Source: Steroidobacteraceae bacterium (GTDB lineage: Bacteria; Pseudomonadota; Gammaproteobacteria; Steroidobacterales; Steroidobacteraceae). Taken from it: a stretch of 64,000 nucleotides of DNA. Below are positions 7,952-18,074 of the stretch, piece by piece. The stretch is taken from the NCBI GenBank assembly GCA_019634895.1, contig JAHCAM010000009.1, positions 17,648 through 81,647 of the forward strand, given 5' to 3'. The notes beneath the pieces were generated by a model that made no database searches, was not told the DNA's origin, and was given only the letters and a program-made list of their open reading frames with translations. Position 1 is the first letter of the stretch. Each line of letters begins with the position of its first letter. The position numbers were made by a program, and so were the translations under genes.

Positions 7952-9429
7952 CCTCGACCGGCCGCCGCCGCCGGCGCGGCAGGCGCGGATTCCGGCTGCT
8001 GCTGCTCGGTCCACTCGCTGGTGAAGCGCACGCCCGGGCTCGCGACCGCCTTGCCGTCCTCGAAGCGCGGCGCGTAGACCGCGCGGCCGAGCGCGCGCCG
8101 CGACTGCGACAGCTGGGCCTCGTTCATGTCCGATTCGACGACGGTGAGGTCCTGCGTCAGGCCGGCCTCGGTCACGGTGAACTCGAACACGGCCCTGCGG
8201 ATGCGGTACTGGCCGGTCAGCGTGTTCAGTCCGCGCCTGGAGGAGACGGGCGGCCGGTAGAAGACCATGCGCGGCTGCAGCAGCGGGTTGACGAGTCCCT
8301 GGCCCGGGTGGGCCGCGAACACCGCCGATGCTTCCTCGTAGAAGGGGTAGGCCAGGCCCTGGCGCGAGGTGGTCTGGTACCAGTCGCCGAGCTCGGTCAG
8401 CGCGTCGATCAGCAGCTGCGGCGGCGGGTCGGACACCGCGCGCAGCATCTCGAGCGCGTTCCTCACGGCGCGCAGCCCGGTGCGGTCCACGGCCGGCGGC
8501 GGCACCCGCGACTCCCGGTACACCTTGCCGACCACGTCGCCGGTGACCTCGTCGCGGGCCGGCTGCTGCGAGTCGAGCGTCTCGGGATCCATCGTGTACT
8601 GCAGCCGGTGCGTGCGGGCGACGCCGAGCAGGGCCCTGACCGCCTCGGGGCTGAAGCCCTGGCTTTCCTTCATCGTGACGTCGCGCGCGCGCAGGTACAT
8701 CATCCGCGCGGCGATGAACTCGCGCAGGCCCTCGTAGAACTTCGCCAGCTCGAGCAGCGGCGGCAGCGTGCGCGGGTCGCCATAGCCGTAGTTCTGTTCC
8801 GCGATCCTGAGCGCGTAGGTCCGCTCGCGCTCGACGCCGGCGTAATCGGCGAGCGCGTACAGGCTGTTCGCCGACTGCTCGATCAGCGGCAGCTGCTGCA
8901 GGTTGAACAGCCCGTCGGCGCGGCGGCTGACGGCCAGCGCGCGGGCGAAGAACGCTGCGGCGAGGTCGTGCTGGTCCCGCGCCGCGGACACGGTGCCGAG
9001 GCCGGCGAGCGGCACGATCAGCCGGCGCGAGCCGATGCCTTGCGTCGCTTCGAGCAGCTCGAGCGACTTGCGGTAGCTGGCCTCGGCCGCCGGGTAGTCG
9101 CCGAGCTGGAACTGCGTCGCGCCCAGGTTGTTGTACGCGATCGGCAGCTCGTAGTCCGGGTCGGATCCCGCCTCGGACAGTTCCACGACCCGCTTCGCGA
9201 ACGGCAGCGCTTCGTCGAAGTGCGCCGTGTCGTAACGGGCGCGGAACTGCTCGTAGGCCTCGAGGCGCGGATCCAGCGGCGGACCGGGTGGGGGCGCGCT
9301 TGCCGGTTCCGCGGCGGGCGCGGGTGGTTCCCCGGCTGGCACGGGCGGATCCTCGGCTGGCGCCGCCGTCTGGTCGGCGAGGGCGCCAGCCGCCACCCAG
9401 AGCAGCAGGGAAGCCAGGAGTAACCGCAT
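7948..9429 (-). CDS. Secreted TPR protein with TonB-like C-terminal region
   Basis: The protein has 493 residues starting at ATG 9429. A signal peptide (1-19) is followed by a Pro/Ala-rich linker (about 20-55). The middle (about 60-330) has TPR-like helical pairs, for example YNNLGATQFQLGDYPAAEASYRKSLELLE. The C-terminal ~100 residues (FEFTVTEAGLTQDLTVVES...ALGRAVYAPRF) follow the energy-transducer TonB C-terminal pattern of conserved strands, with no N-terminal TonB anchor. A final Ala/Pro/Gln tail follows. It is probably periplasmic, binding peptidoglycan or a protein partner. It faces the channel/VWA operon but is on the other strand, so a functional link is only positional. Confidence 0.75.
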   Translation of the reverse strand: MRLLLASLLLWVAAGALADQTAAPAEDPPVPAGEPPAPAAEPASAPPPGPPLDPRLEAYEQFRARYDTAHFDEALPFAKRVVELSEAGSDPDYELPIAYNNLGATQFQLGDYPAAEASYRKSLELLEATQGIGSRRLIVPLAGLGTVSAARDQHDLAAAFFARALAVSRRADGLFNLQQLPLIEQSANSLYALADYAGVERERTYALRIAEQNYGYGDPRTLPPLLELAKFYEGLREFIAARMMYLRARDVTMKESQGFSPEAVRALLGVARTHRLQYTMDPETLDSQQPARDEVTGDVVGKVYRESRVPPPAVDRTGLRAVRNALEMLRAVSDPPPQLLIDALTELGDWYQTTSRQGLAYPFYEEASAVFAAHPGQGLVNPLLQPRMVFYRPPVSSRRGLNTLTGQYRIRRAVFEFTVTEAGLTQDLTVVESDMNEAQLSQSRRALGRAVYAPRFEDGKAVASPGVRFTSEWTEQQQPESAPAAPAAAAGRG

Positions 9430-9488
9430 GCTGCGAGCATAGACCGTATCGCCCGGGGCATGTTCCCCCGCGCCCGGAGCCGCGGCCC

Positions 9489-10649
9489 TCAACGGCCGCC
9501 GTCCTCCCGCTCGAATACGGCGATCAGGCCGCCCGCGGCGATCGCGAGCAGCGGGTCGGTGATCTCGGCCGTGTGCGCGGGCAGCCAGGTCTGCAGCAGC
9601 TCGATCGCGAACACGGTGCCCGCCCCGGTCGCGGTCGCGGGCAGCACCGGCAGGCCGCTGCGGACCAGCAGCCACACCAGCGCGCCGGTCGTGAAGCAGC
9701 GCAGGAACATGTCGGTGAGGCTGGCCGCGCGGTACTGCATGAGGCTCTCGGCGAAGGGCAGCAGCGCGAAGCGGTCCGGCGCCAGCTGGAAGTCGAACGG
9801 GACCAGGCCCTGGATCGCGACCAGCGCGACCAGCGCGGCGGCGAGCAGCGCCGCTGCGCGCTGCCCCGGCAGCCGCGCGAGCGGGTGGGCGAGCGCGAGC
9901 GCAGCGGCCATCCCGGCGACCTCGGCCGGCTCGAGCGCGAGCCCCGCGAACAGCACGCGCCCGGCGAGCACGGCTGCCATCGCGCCGGCGAGCAGCGCCG
10001 CCGGCCGCAGCGGCGCAATGCGCGCGCAGCACTGCGCGATCACCAGCCAGGCGAGCGCATGCGGCGCGATCTGTCCGGCGGTCCACCAGCCGCCCTCGGC
10101 GAGCGGCGCGAAGGCGCCGGCCCACTTGCCGGGGTCGAGCACCGGCGCGAACGGCGCCAGCCGGTAACCCGCCCAGGACAGCAGCAGGGCGGTCGCGACC
10201 GGATAGCGCAGCAGGCCCGCGAACGGGGACGCACGCAGGCGCCGGTGCGTCGCCGCGATGGCGAGCGCGATCCAGGCGCCGGCGAAGGCGCCGACCGTGT
10301 TGTAGAGGACGTCGCCGAGGCTGGCGACGCGTCGCGTCTCGTAGAGCTGCGCGAACTCGATCGCGAAGGACAGCGCGGCCGCGGCGACGGTCGCCGCCAG
10401 CACCGCCAGCAGCCCGCCGAGGCGGATCGCGAGCAGCCAGGCGAGGCAGGCGCCCAGCGGCAGGTACAGCAGCACGTTCGCGGCGATGTCGCTGCGCGTG
10501 GTGCGCGCGAAGGACAGCGTGCCCGCAAGCTCGAGCCAGCCGCGCCCGCCGCCGCCGCCGAAGCGGAACGGGTACAGCGAGCCGTAGACGATCAGGAACG
10601 CGATGACGGCGAGCAGCCAGGCCGCGATGCGCCGGTTCGCGTCAGTCAT
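9489..10649 (-). CDS. VanZ-family membrane protein with two VanZ-like halves
   Basis: The protein has 386 residues and about ten membrane helices. The N-terminal half (about 10-125) matches the VanZ pattern: YGSLYPF, NVLLYLPLG and SFAIEFAQLYETRRVASLGDVLYNTVGA. The C-terminal half repeats part of it: PFDFQ (about 280), then FAIELLQTWLPAHTAEITDPLLA (about 350). A tandem arrangement is therefore likely, with an unassigned membrane region between. VanZ proteins are membrane proteins of uncertain biochemical function; one gives low-level teicoplanin resistance. No van genes are nearby. The start at 10649 is ATG. Confidence 0.8.
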   Translation of the reverse strand: MTDANRRIAAWLLAVIAFLIVYGSLYPFRFGGGGGRGWLELAGTLSFARTTRSDIAANVLLYLPLGACLAWLLAIRLGGLLAVLAATVAAAALSFAIEFAQLYETRRVASLGDVLYNTVGAFAGAWIALAIAATHRRLRASPFAGLLRYPVATALLLSWAGYRLAPFAPVLDPGKWAGAFAPLAEGGWWTAGQIAPHALAWLVIAQCCARIAPLRPAALLAGAMAAVLAGRVLFAGLALEPAEVAGMAAALALAHPLARLPGQRAAALLAAALVALVAIQGLVPFDFQLAPDRFALLPFAESLMQYRAASLTDMFLRCFTTGALVWLLVRSGLPVLPATATGAGTVFAIELLQTWLPAHTAEITDPLLAIAAGGLIAVFEREDGGR

Positions 10650-10676
10650 GGCCGCAGTGTAACGCCCGCGGGGCCC

Positions 10677-11522
10677 TCATCCGAGCCGCACGGAACGCCG
10701 CAGCGCCAGCACTTCGTCGGGCCGCAGTGCGCGGAAATGCCCGCTGCGCAGCGCACCCAGCTTGAGCGGGCCGATCGCGACGCGCTCGAGGCTCTTCACC
10801 CTGGCGCCCACGCGCGCGAACAGGCGGCGGATCTCGCGGTTCTGCCCCTCGTGCAGCGTGACCGACACCAGCGAGAGGTCGCCGCGCCGGCGGTCCCTGG
10901 TGTGCCGCAGCACGCGCAGCCGTTCGAGCTTCGCGCGCTTCGCGCCGCCCTGCGGCGCGCCCTTGTCGGCCAGGAACATGCCGCGCGACAGGCGCTCGAG
11001 CGACTCGGGCGGCAGCGCGCCCTGCACCGCGACCCGGTATTCCTTGGCGGCGCCGTGGCTGGGGTGCGCGAGCCGGTGCGCGAGCTCGCCGTCGTTGGTG
11101 AGCAGCACCAGGCCCGTGGAGTCCGCGTCCAGCCGCCCGACCGGAAACACGCGCTCTCCCGGCGGCACCGCGGGCTGGACCATCGCGACCACGTTCGGCC
11201 GCCCGCCAGGATCGCGCGCGGTCGAGATCACGCCGCGCGGCTTGTTGAGCATCAGGTACAGTCGCCCGCGCTCCCGCCCCGGCGTGCGCCGCGCGGCGTC
11301 CACCACGGCGCCGTCGTACTCGATCAGGTCGTGCACCGGATCCACCAGGCAGGGCAGCGCATGCACCGTGCGGCTGTTCACGCGCACGCGCCCGGCCCGG
11401 ATCGCGAACTCGCAGTCGCGCCGTGATGCGACCCCGGCCTCTGCCAGGACCTTCTCGAGCCGTGCGCCGCTCTTGCGCGGGGCGGCGGCTGGCCGCCAAT
11501 CGGGGAATCTGGGGTCGCGCAA
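10677..11522 (-). CDS. rluB: 23S rRNA pseudouridine synthase, RluB/RsuA family
   Basis: This 281-residue enzyme modifies uridine in 23S rRNA (position 2605 in E. coli if it is RluB). An S4 RNA-binding domain lies at about 20-70 (LEKVLAEAGVASRRDCEF). The catalytic domain contains LMLNKPRGVISTARD and the active-site motif FPVGRLDADSTGLVLLTNDG, whose Asp in GRLD is the nucleophile. QNREIRRLFARVG is also typical of the RsuA/RluB/E/F group. I prefer RluB over RluF or RsuA from the overall motifs, but the exact target base needs a family tree. The start is TTG 11522; no in-frame ATG lies before the S4 domain. Confidence 0.88.
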   Translation of the reverse strand: MRDPRFPDWRPAAAPRKSGARLEKVLAEAGVASRRDCEFAIRAGRVRVNSRTVHALPCLVDPVHDLIEYDGAVVDAARRTPGRERGRLYLMLNKPRGVISTARDPGGRPNVVAMVQPAVPPGERVFPVGRLDADSTGLVLLTNDGELAHRLAHPSHGAAKEYRVAVQGALPPESLERLSRGMFLADKGAPQGGAKRAKLERLRVLRHTRDRRRGDLSLVSVTLHEGQNREIRRLFARVGARVKSLERVAIGPLKLGALRSGHFRALRPDEVLALRRSVRLG

Positions 11523-11570
11523 GGCCTTGCTTCCTGTCGGGATTCCTTACATTTTCAACATAATCGCCGA

Positions 11571-11591
11571 TAAAGGGGACGCGTCCAATTA
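11571..11591 (+). repeat. REP-like unit, single copy (half palindrome)
   Basis: This 21-bp unit contains GGGGACGCGTCCAATTA. It is identical to each arm of the palindrome at 57764-57805 and to the outer arms of the inverted repeat at 18072-18165. Here it stands alone between rluB and the structured RNA candidate. ACGCGT at its centre is itself palindromic. Confidence 0.85.
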
Positions 11592-11600
11592 CCCAACTCT

Positions 11601-11629
11601 TTGATACTAAAGACCCCCAACACTATTGG
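11601..11629 (+). promoter_or_regulatory. Possible sigma-70 promoter for the downstream RNA
   Basis: TTGATA at 11601-11606 and TATTGG at 11624-11629 are separated by 17 bp, the ideal sigma-70 spacing. The -35 is good and the -10 is weak. Transcription would start near 11636, at the beginning of the GC-rich structured segment. The block sits in a locally AT-richer stretch, unlike its surroundings. Confidence 0.35.
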
Positions 11630-11635
11630 CACGCA

Positions 11636-11920
11636 AGTTGTCTCTGATAGTCCCAGACGGGGGATGCTGGGCGCCGGGACACAACCGGGACGACGCCGCA
11701 AGCTGCACCACGGAAGGCGGACTTGGCACCCCAACGAACCTGCTGCCAGAGGGCGGCGCAGGTGAGGGGAAGGAAAGGTGGGCATGGCCACCAAGGGGGA
11801 GTGAGGTCGCCGGGCGAAGCCCGAGTGCAGACCTGGTGGACTCGAACAACAAGCCGGACCACCGGCCTGACGACGAACCAAGAGGGACCTGACCCCGCCG
11901 CGAGGCGGGGTTTCTTTTTC
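11636..11920 (+). ncRNA. Candidate structured small RNA (~285 nt) with intrinsic terminator
   Basis: The 552 bases between rluB and the HiPIP gene hold no convincing protein gene; the open frames in it are low-complexity and lack family features. The plus strand shows a run of short hairpins (CGGGCGAAGCCCG; GCCGGACCACCGGC; GTGGGCATGGCCAC) and ends in a strong Rho-independent terminator. About eleven GGA motifs occur in 260 nt, several in or beside hairpin loops, as in CsrB/RsmY/RsmZ-type RNAs that titrate CsrA. The enrichment is moderate given the GC content. It does not match tmRNA, RNase P RNA, 6S or 4.5S signatures I know. The CsrA-sponge role is a hypothesis. Confidence 0.5.
11893..11920 (+). 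terminator. Rho-independent terminator
   Basis: A perfect 7-bp stem (CCCCGCC/GGCGGGG) with loop GCGA is followed by TTTCTTTTTC. It closes the structured RNA candidate on the plus strand and lies far outside any plus-strand coding gene. Confidence 0.85.
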
Positions 11921-12074
11921 CATGCCGACGCCATGAAAGAAAGCCGGTGCAGCCGCCGTCAGTTCGTACGGGCCCGAGGCACCCCAGTCTGCCGGATCCG
12001 TCCGATGGCCGCCGGCGGCCGACACCGACGGCGCCAGTCTCGCGGCGCGGCACTGAACCCCGGCTGAATGACGA

Positions 12075-12407
12075 TCAACTCTGCTGGGGCACCCAGACCT
12101 TGCACCAGCCGGCCGCCTTCACGGTCTTGTTCGGGAAGATGCGGCACGGGCCCTCCGCGCTGCCGGGCGCGCCCGTGTACTGGAAGCAGTTCGCGCAGGT
12201 CTGCCCGGCCTTGTAGCTGGGATTGGTCTTCGGATCCACGCGCCTGGCGTCGGTGACGTAGCCGAGCGACTTCGCGGCGGCATCTTCCTCGGACAGCGCC
12301 TCCGCCGCGTGCGCCTCGCGCGCCAGCAGCGAAGCAGCGGGCACTGCGGCCAGTCCGGCGAGCGCGCCCTTGAGCAGCCCGCGCCGGGTGATCCTGTCTT
12401 CGTTCAT
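12075..12407 (-). CDS. High-potential iron-sulfur protein (HiPIP), Tat-exported
   Basis: The protein has 110 residues, a small periplasmic [4Fe-4S] electron carrier that serves photosynthetic or respiratory chains. ATG 12407 is chosen because AGGAG lies nine bases upstream and the Tat motif follows at once (RITRRGLLKGALAGLA, cleavage after AHA). A longer in-frame extension lacks such signals. The mature part has the four cluster cysteines in the HiPIP spacing: C-x2-C (TCANC), then PCRIF and GWCKVW. LGY near the mature N-terminus is also typical. It may donate electrons to the oxidase-like complex at 27.7-33 kb, but no direct link is visible. Confidence 0.93.
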   Translation of the reverse strand: MNEDRITRRGLLKGALAGLAAVPAASLLAREAHAAEALSEEDAAAKSLGYVTDARRVDPKTNPSYKAGQTCANCFQYTGAPGSAEGPCRIFPNKTVKAAGWCKVWVPQQS

Positions 12408-12540
12408 CGTGCATGCTCCTGTAGGAGGAACCAGGGGTGCGGTCCGTTCCAGCGCGCATTCTCGCAATTTTCCGCCTTCGACGCGCCTCGGAAAATCGGC
12501 GCGGCCGGGATCCGCGGGACCGTTTTGCTAGACTCGCGGC

Positions 12541-12862
12541 GGGCCTGTAGCTCAGTGGTTAGAGCAGGGGACTCATCTTTGGCGAAAGGTGCCCCGTGCC
12601 CGGAAGGGCACGGGTGGACGGGACGAATTCAGGGAAACCTTCCAGCGCATGGGCGGCTGATGGCAATCCTGAGCCAAGCCGGCGGTGCACCGCCGGACGG
12701 TGCAGAGACTACCTGGGGGCTTCGAGTGCCCTTGATGACAGGCGCGAGCGTCCCGCACCCCACCGGCCGCGGCGGCCGCGGGTGAAGAGATAGTCCGCGC
12801 CCGCCGGAAACGGCGGGATCACGCGAATCCCTTGGTCCTGGGTTCGAATCCCAGCGGGCCCA
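12541..12862 (+). tRNA. ileX: tRNA-Ile(CAU) interrupted by a group I intron
   Basis: The exons are 12541-12576 and 12826-12862. Joined, they give a 73-nt cloverleaf: acceptor GGGCCTG/CGGGCCC (one G-U pair), D stem GCTC/GAGC, anticodon loop CTCATAA, T arm CTGGG-TTCGAAT-CCCAG and discriminator A. Anticodon CAU with this body is the tRNA-Ile read after lysidine modification by TilS, which decodes AUA. The sequence is close to the common proteobacterial gene. The 3' CCA is not encoded (CAT follows), so the cca product at 61640-62854 must add it. The intron falls between U36 and A37. Confidence 0.95.
12577..12825 (+). ncRNA. Self-splicing group I intron (Azoarcus/IC3-like), 249 nt, no ORF
   Basis: P1 forms exactly at the 5' splice site: exon CAU plus intron CUUU pairs with AAAGGUG around loop GGCG, giving the required U-G wobble. 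P2 is CCGUGCCC-GGAA-GGGCACGG with a GNRA loop. Core strands are recognisable: GATGGCAATCCTGAGCCAAGCC (Q side), GTGCAGAGACTACC (R) and AAGAGATAGTCC (S), with P7 pairing GACTA/TAGTC. A GAAA-capped helix near the 3' end is P9-like. The last base is G (12825), the omega-G. Position and sequence match the ribozyme known from Azoarcus tRNA-Ile(CAU). No homing endonuclease is encoded. Confidence 0.93.
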
Positions 12863-12994
12863 CATTCCTGCCGCCTCGCGAAACGGCTGTCGCCCCGGCG
12901 CAACGACCGCTCGGGCTTGCGGGAAATACCCTTTTGCAGACAAACTCCTGCGTACAACACGCCCGCGGGATCGGGCTCAACCAGGGGCAGCAAC

Positions 12995-15412
<2,418 letters not shown>

Positions 15413-15441
15413 CCGCAGAACCCGCCGTCGCAGCCGCATCC

Positions 15442-15475
15442 GGCCGGTCCCCGACGCCAGGGGACCGGCCTTTTT
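15442..15475 (+). terminator. Rho-independent terminator of the TonB-receptor gene
   Basis: An 11-bp perfect stem (GGCCGGTCCCC/GGGGACCGGCC) with a 7-nt loop is followed by TTTTT. It lies 30 bases after the receptor stop codon. Confidence 0.92.
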
Positions 15476-15583
15476 GTGGCTCGCGGCCATCGTTTGTCAT
15501 ATTTTTTGCGTCACCCGTCACGGCCCGGGGACGTGAGCTTTGTCACTGTGTGCGGTACCGGCACGCTGCCTCGGAATGCCTCC

Positions 15584-16780
15584 GTGTCCCGTTACCGCCA
15601 GTTCGCCGTCAGTGACCTCGAAATCGGCATGTACGTGTCCGAACTCGATCGCCCGTGGCTGGAAACGCCGTTCCTGTTCCAGGGCTTCGTGATCCGCAGC
15701 GACGAGGAGCTCGAGGCGCTGCGGCGGCACTGCCGCGTCGTCACGGTAGACACTCACGTCGAAGATGATGAACCGGCAGCCGCACCGGTTGCGGGAGGCC
15801 GCCAGCGCCGTCCTGCGGAGGCGGTACGCGAGCTGAAGGCCGATATGGAACAGGCCTCCGGCATCCACATGGCGGTTTTCGAGTCGATTGAGAGCGCGAT
15901 GGGGACGCTACGCAGTTCCGGCAAGCTGGACTTGCGCCGTCTCGAGGCCGCGGTGGAGCCGATGGTCGCGAGCGTGCTGCGCAATCCCACCGCGATGTCC
16001 TGCCTGATGCGCATCCGCCGAAAGGGCGGCTATCTCTATTCGCATTCGCTGGCGTCGTCGGTCTGGGCCGCCGTGCTCGGGCGCGAGATCGGGCTCGACC
16101 GCGACGCGCTCAGGGCGGTGGCGCTCGGCGGCATGCTGCTGGACGTCGGCAAGACGCGCCTGCCAGAGACGATTCTCGCCAAGCCCGGCAAGCTGGATGC
16201 AGCGGAACTCGCGCAGGTGCGCCGACACGTTGAATACGGCCTGGACCTGTTGAAGGAAGCGGGCGAGCTGGACCCTCGCGTCGTTGAGATGGTCGCGCAT
16301 CATCACGAGCGCTACAACGGCTCGGGCTATCCGGCAGGCCTGCGCGGCGCGGCGATCCCGGTGTACGGTCGCATCGCCGGCATCGTGGACACCTATGACG
16401 CGATGATCACGTCACGGCCTTACGCCAGCACGCAGTCGTCCTACGGCGCGCTCCGGCAATTGCGCGCGCTGGCCAACATCGAGTTCCAGTCCGAGCTGGT
16501 GGATCAGTTCACGCAGGCGATAGGCTTGTTCCCGACCGGCACTCTCGTGCTGTTGAACACGGGCGAAGTGGCCGTGGTCACGGCGCAGAGCCGCATCCGC
16601 CGGCTGCGGCCCGAGATCATGATCATCCTGGACGCCGACAAGCGGCCGCTCGCCGAGTTTCGCGTCGTGGACCTGAACCAGATCTCGCCGACCGCGGACG
16701 ACCCGTCCTCGCTCTGGATCGAGAGTGGTCTCGAACCCGGCGCCTTCGGCGTGGACCCCGCCGCCTACTACCTGAACTGA
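15584..16780 (+). CDS. DUF3391/HD-GYP-type cyclic-di-GMP phosphodiesterase
   Basis: The protein has about 398 residues. GTG 15584 places the N-terminus at the DUF3391 domain (FAVSDLEIGMYVSELDRPW); an upstream GTG at 15476 lies inside the terminator and is unlikely. The HD-GYP domain (about 160-330) keeps YSHSLASSVWAAVLGREIG, KPGKLDAAELAQVRRHVEYG and HHHERYNGSGYPAGL, the last being the GYP signature. The HD dyad itself reads LLDVGK, so the usual His is Leu while Asp remains. HD-GYP proteins hydrolyse c-di-GMP through a bi- or trinuclear metal site, so this change may lower or alter activity. The EAL gene follows four bases later, so the two act on the same messenger. Confidence 0.87.
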   Translation: MSRYRQFAVSDLEIGMYVSELDRPWLETPFLFQGFVIRSDEELEALRRHCRVVTVDTHVEDDEPAAAPVAGGRQRRPAEAVRELKADMEQASGIHMAVFESIESAMGTLRSSGKLDLRRLEAAVEPMVASVLRNPTAMSCLMRIRRKGGYLYSHSLASSVWAAVLGREIGLDRDALRAVALGGMLLDVGKTRLPETILAKPGKLDAAELAQVRRHVEYGLDLLKEAGELDPRVVEMVAHHHERYNGSGYPAGLRGAAIPVYGRIAGIVDTYDAMITSRPYASTQSSYGALRQLRALANIEFQSELVDQFTQAIGLFPTGTLVLLNTGEVAVVTAQSRIRRLRPEIMIILDADKRPLAEFRVVDLNQISPTADDPSSLWIESGLEPGAFGVDPAAYYLN

Positions 16781-16784
16781 TGCC

Positions 16785-18074
16785 ATGAGCACCGCCCTGC
16801 CACAGCCCGCCGGCAGCATCGGTTACACGGATTGCCTCGAGGCGATCCACGGCCGGCTCGCCGCACGCGGCAGCCGGCTGTTCGGCATTGCCGTGCTCGT
16901 CGTGTACGTACATCAGCTCGAGCGCCTGTATGCGAGCGCCGGGCATGCGGCCGCGGACCGGATGCTCGACGAGCTGCGCAACCGGCTGTCGCAGGTCGCC
17001 AAGCCAGGCGACTACTTTGCCCGCCTGGGCGACCGCAAGTTCGTGTTCGTGCTCTCGAACCTTCGCAACGAGGGCCACGCCATGCTGGCCGCCAACAAGG
17101 CGCTGCGCACCGGCGCCGAGCCGTTGCACGCGGGCGGGGAACAGGCGAACGTCCGCCTCTCGGTCGGCATCGCCATGTTCCCGGGGCACGCGCGCTCGCC
17201 AGAGGCGCTCATGCAGTGCGCCGAGACCGCGCTGCTGCAGGCCTGGAAGACCTCGCAGCCGATGGTCGTCTATGCGCCGCGCGAGGCCGAGGCACTGGCC
17301 GCGGGCTGGGATCTCGAGACCCAGCTCGGCAACGCACTCGAGAAAGGCGATCTCGTGCTGGCGTACCAGCCGAAGCTGTCGCTGCCGGACCTGCGCGTGA
17401 CCGGTGCCGAGGCGCTGATGCGCTGGAACCGGCCGGATGCGGGCAACGTCCCGCCGGAGATCTTCATCGACCTCGCGGAGATGACCGGCCAGATCGACCC
17501 GCTGACGCGGTTCGCCGTGCACCGCGCGCTGCGCCAGCTCGCCGAATGGCCGAAGTCCGTCGGCCAGATCGGCGTGGCGGTGAACGTTACCCCCTCGATC
17601 ATCTGCAACCCGGAACTGGTGGACTTGATACGCAACGCCGCCGGCCTGTGGTCGGTGGATCCGTCGCGTCTCACGGTCGAGGTCACCGAGAACGCGCTGA
17701 TGGTGGACCGCGAGCGCAGCCACCAAGTGCTGACTGCGATCCGCGAGCTCGGCGTGCGCGTGTCGATCGACGACTTCGGCACCGGCTACTCTTCGCTGTC
17801 CTACCTCAAGCAGGTGCCGGCCGACGAGCTCAAGGTCGATCGTTCGTTCGTGATGAACATGCAGTCGGACAAGGCAGACCGGAAGATCGTCGAGCAGGTG
17901 GTCACGCTAGGCCATTCCTTCGGCCTCGAGGTGGTCGCCGAGGGCGTCGAGAACGAGACCGTCGCCCAGGCGCTCGCGTCCATGGGCTGCGACTACGCGC
18001 AGGGATTCCTGTTCTCGCAGCCGCTGCCGCCGGACGAGTTCACCGCCTGGCTGCAGGCCTGGCGTTCCGGATAA
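16785..18074 (+). CDS. EAL-domain c-di-GMP phosphodiesterase with degenerate GGDEF domain
   Basis: The protein has 429 residues, soluble. Residues ~10-170 form a GGDEF fold whose signature is LGDRK, so no cyclase activity is expected. Residues ~180-425 form an EAL domain with all catalytic signatures: GAEALMRW, NVTPS, VEVTENALM, SIDDFGTGYSSLSYLKQ, ELKVDRSFV and VVAEGVEN. It should hydrolyse c-di-GMP to pGpG. It probably shares a transcript with the HD-GYP gene just upstream. Its TAA stop is the first part of the large inverted repeat at 18072-18165. Confidence 0.92.
   Translation: MSTALPQPAGSIGYTDCLEAIHGRLAARGSRLFGIAVLVVYVHQLERLYASAGHAAADRMLDELRNRLSQVAKPGDYFARLGDRKFVFVLSNLRNEGHAMLAANKALRTGAEPLHAGGEQANVRLSVGIAMFPGHARSPEALMQCAETALLQAWKTSQPMVVYAPREAEALAAGWDLETQLGNALEKGDLVLAYQPKLSLPDLRVTGAEALMRWNRPDAGNVPPEIFIDLAEMTGQIDPLTRFAVHRALRQLAEWPKSVGQIGVAVNVTPSIICNPELVDLIRNAAGLWSVDPSRLTVEVTENALMVDRERSHQVLTAIRELGVRVSIDDFGTGYSSLSYLKQVPADELKVDRSFVMNMQSDKADRKIVEQVVTLGHSFGLEVVAEGVENETVAQALASMGCDYAQGFLFSQPLPPDEFTAWLQAWRSG

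Noticed and set aside
11636..11920. tmRNA, RNase P RNA, 6S or 4.5S RNA
   Set aside because: The diagnostic conserved segments of these RNAs (for example GAGGAAAGTCCGGGC of RNase P, or the tmRNA tag frame) are absent on both strands.
11555..12053. Overlapping short frames on both strands in the rluB-HiPIP gap
   Set aside because: They are low-complexity, lack ribosome sites and cross the structured RNA and its terminator.
12541..12862. Coding frames running through the tRNA and intron
   Set aside because: They are explained by the RNA; no frame has family features and the cloverleaf plus intron core account for the sequence.
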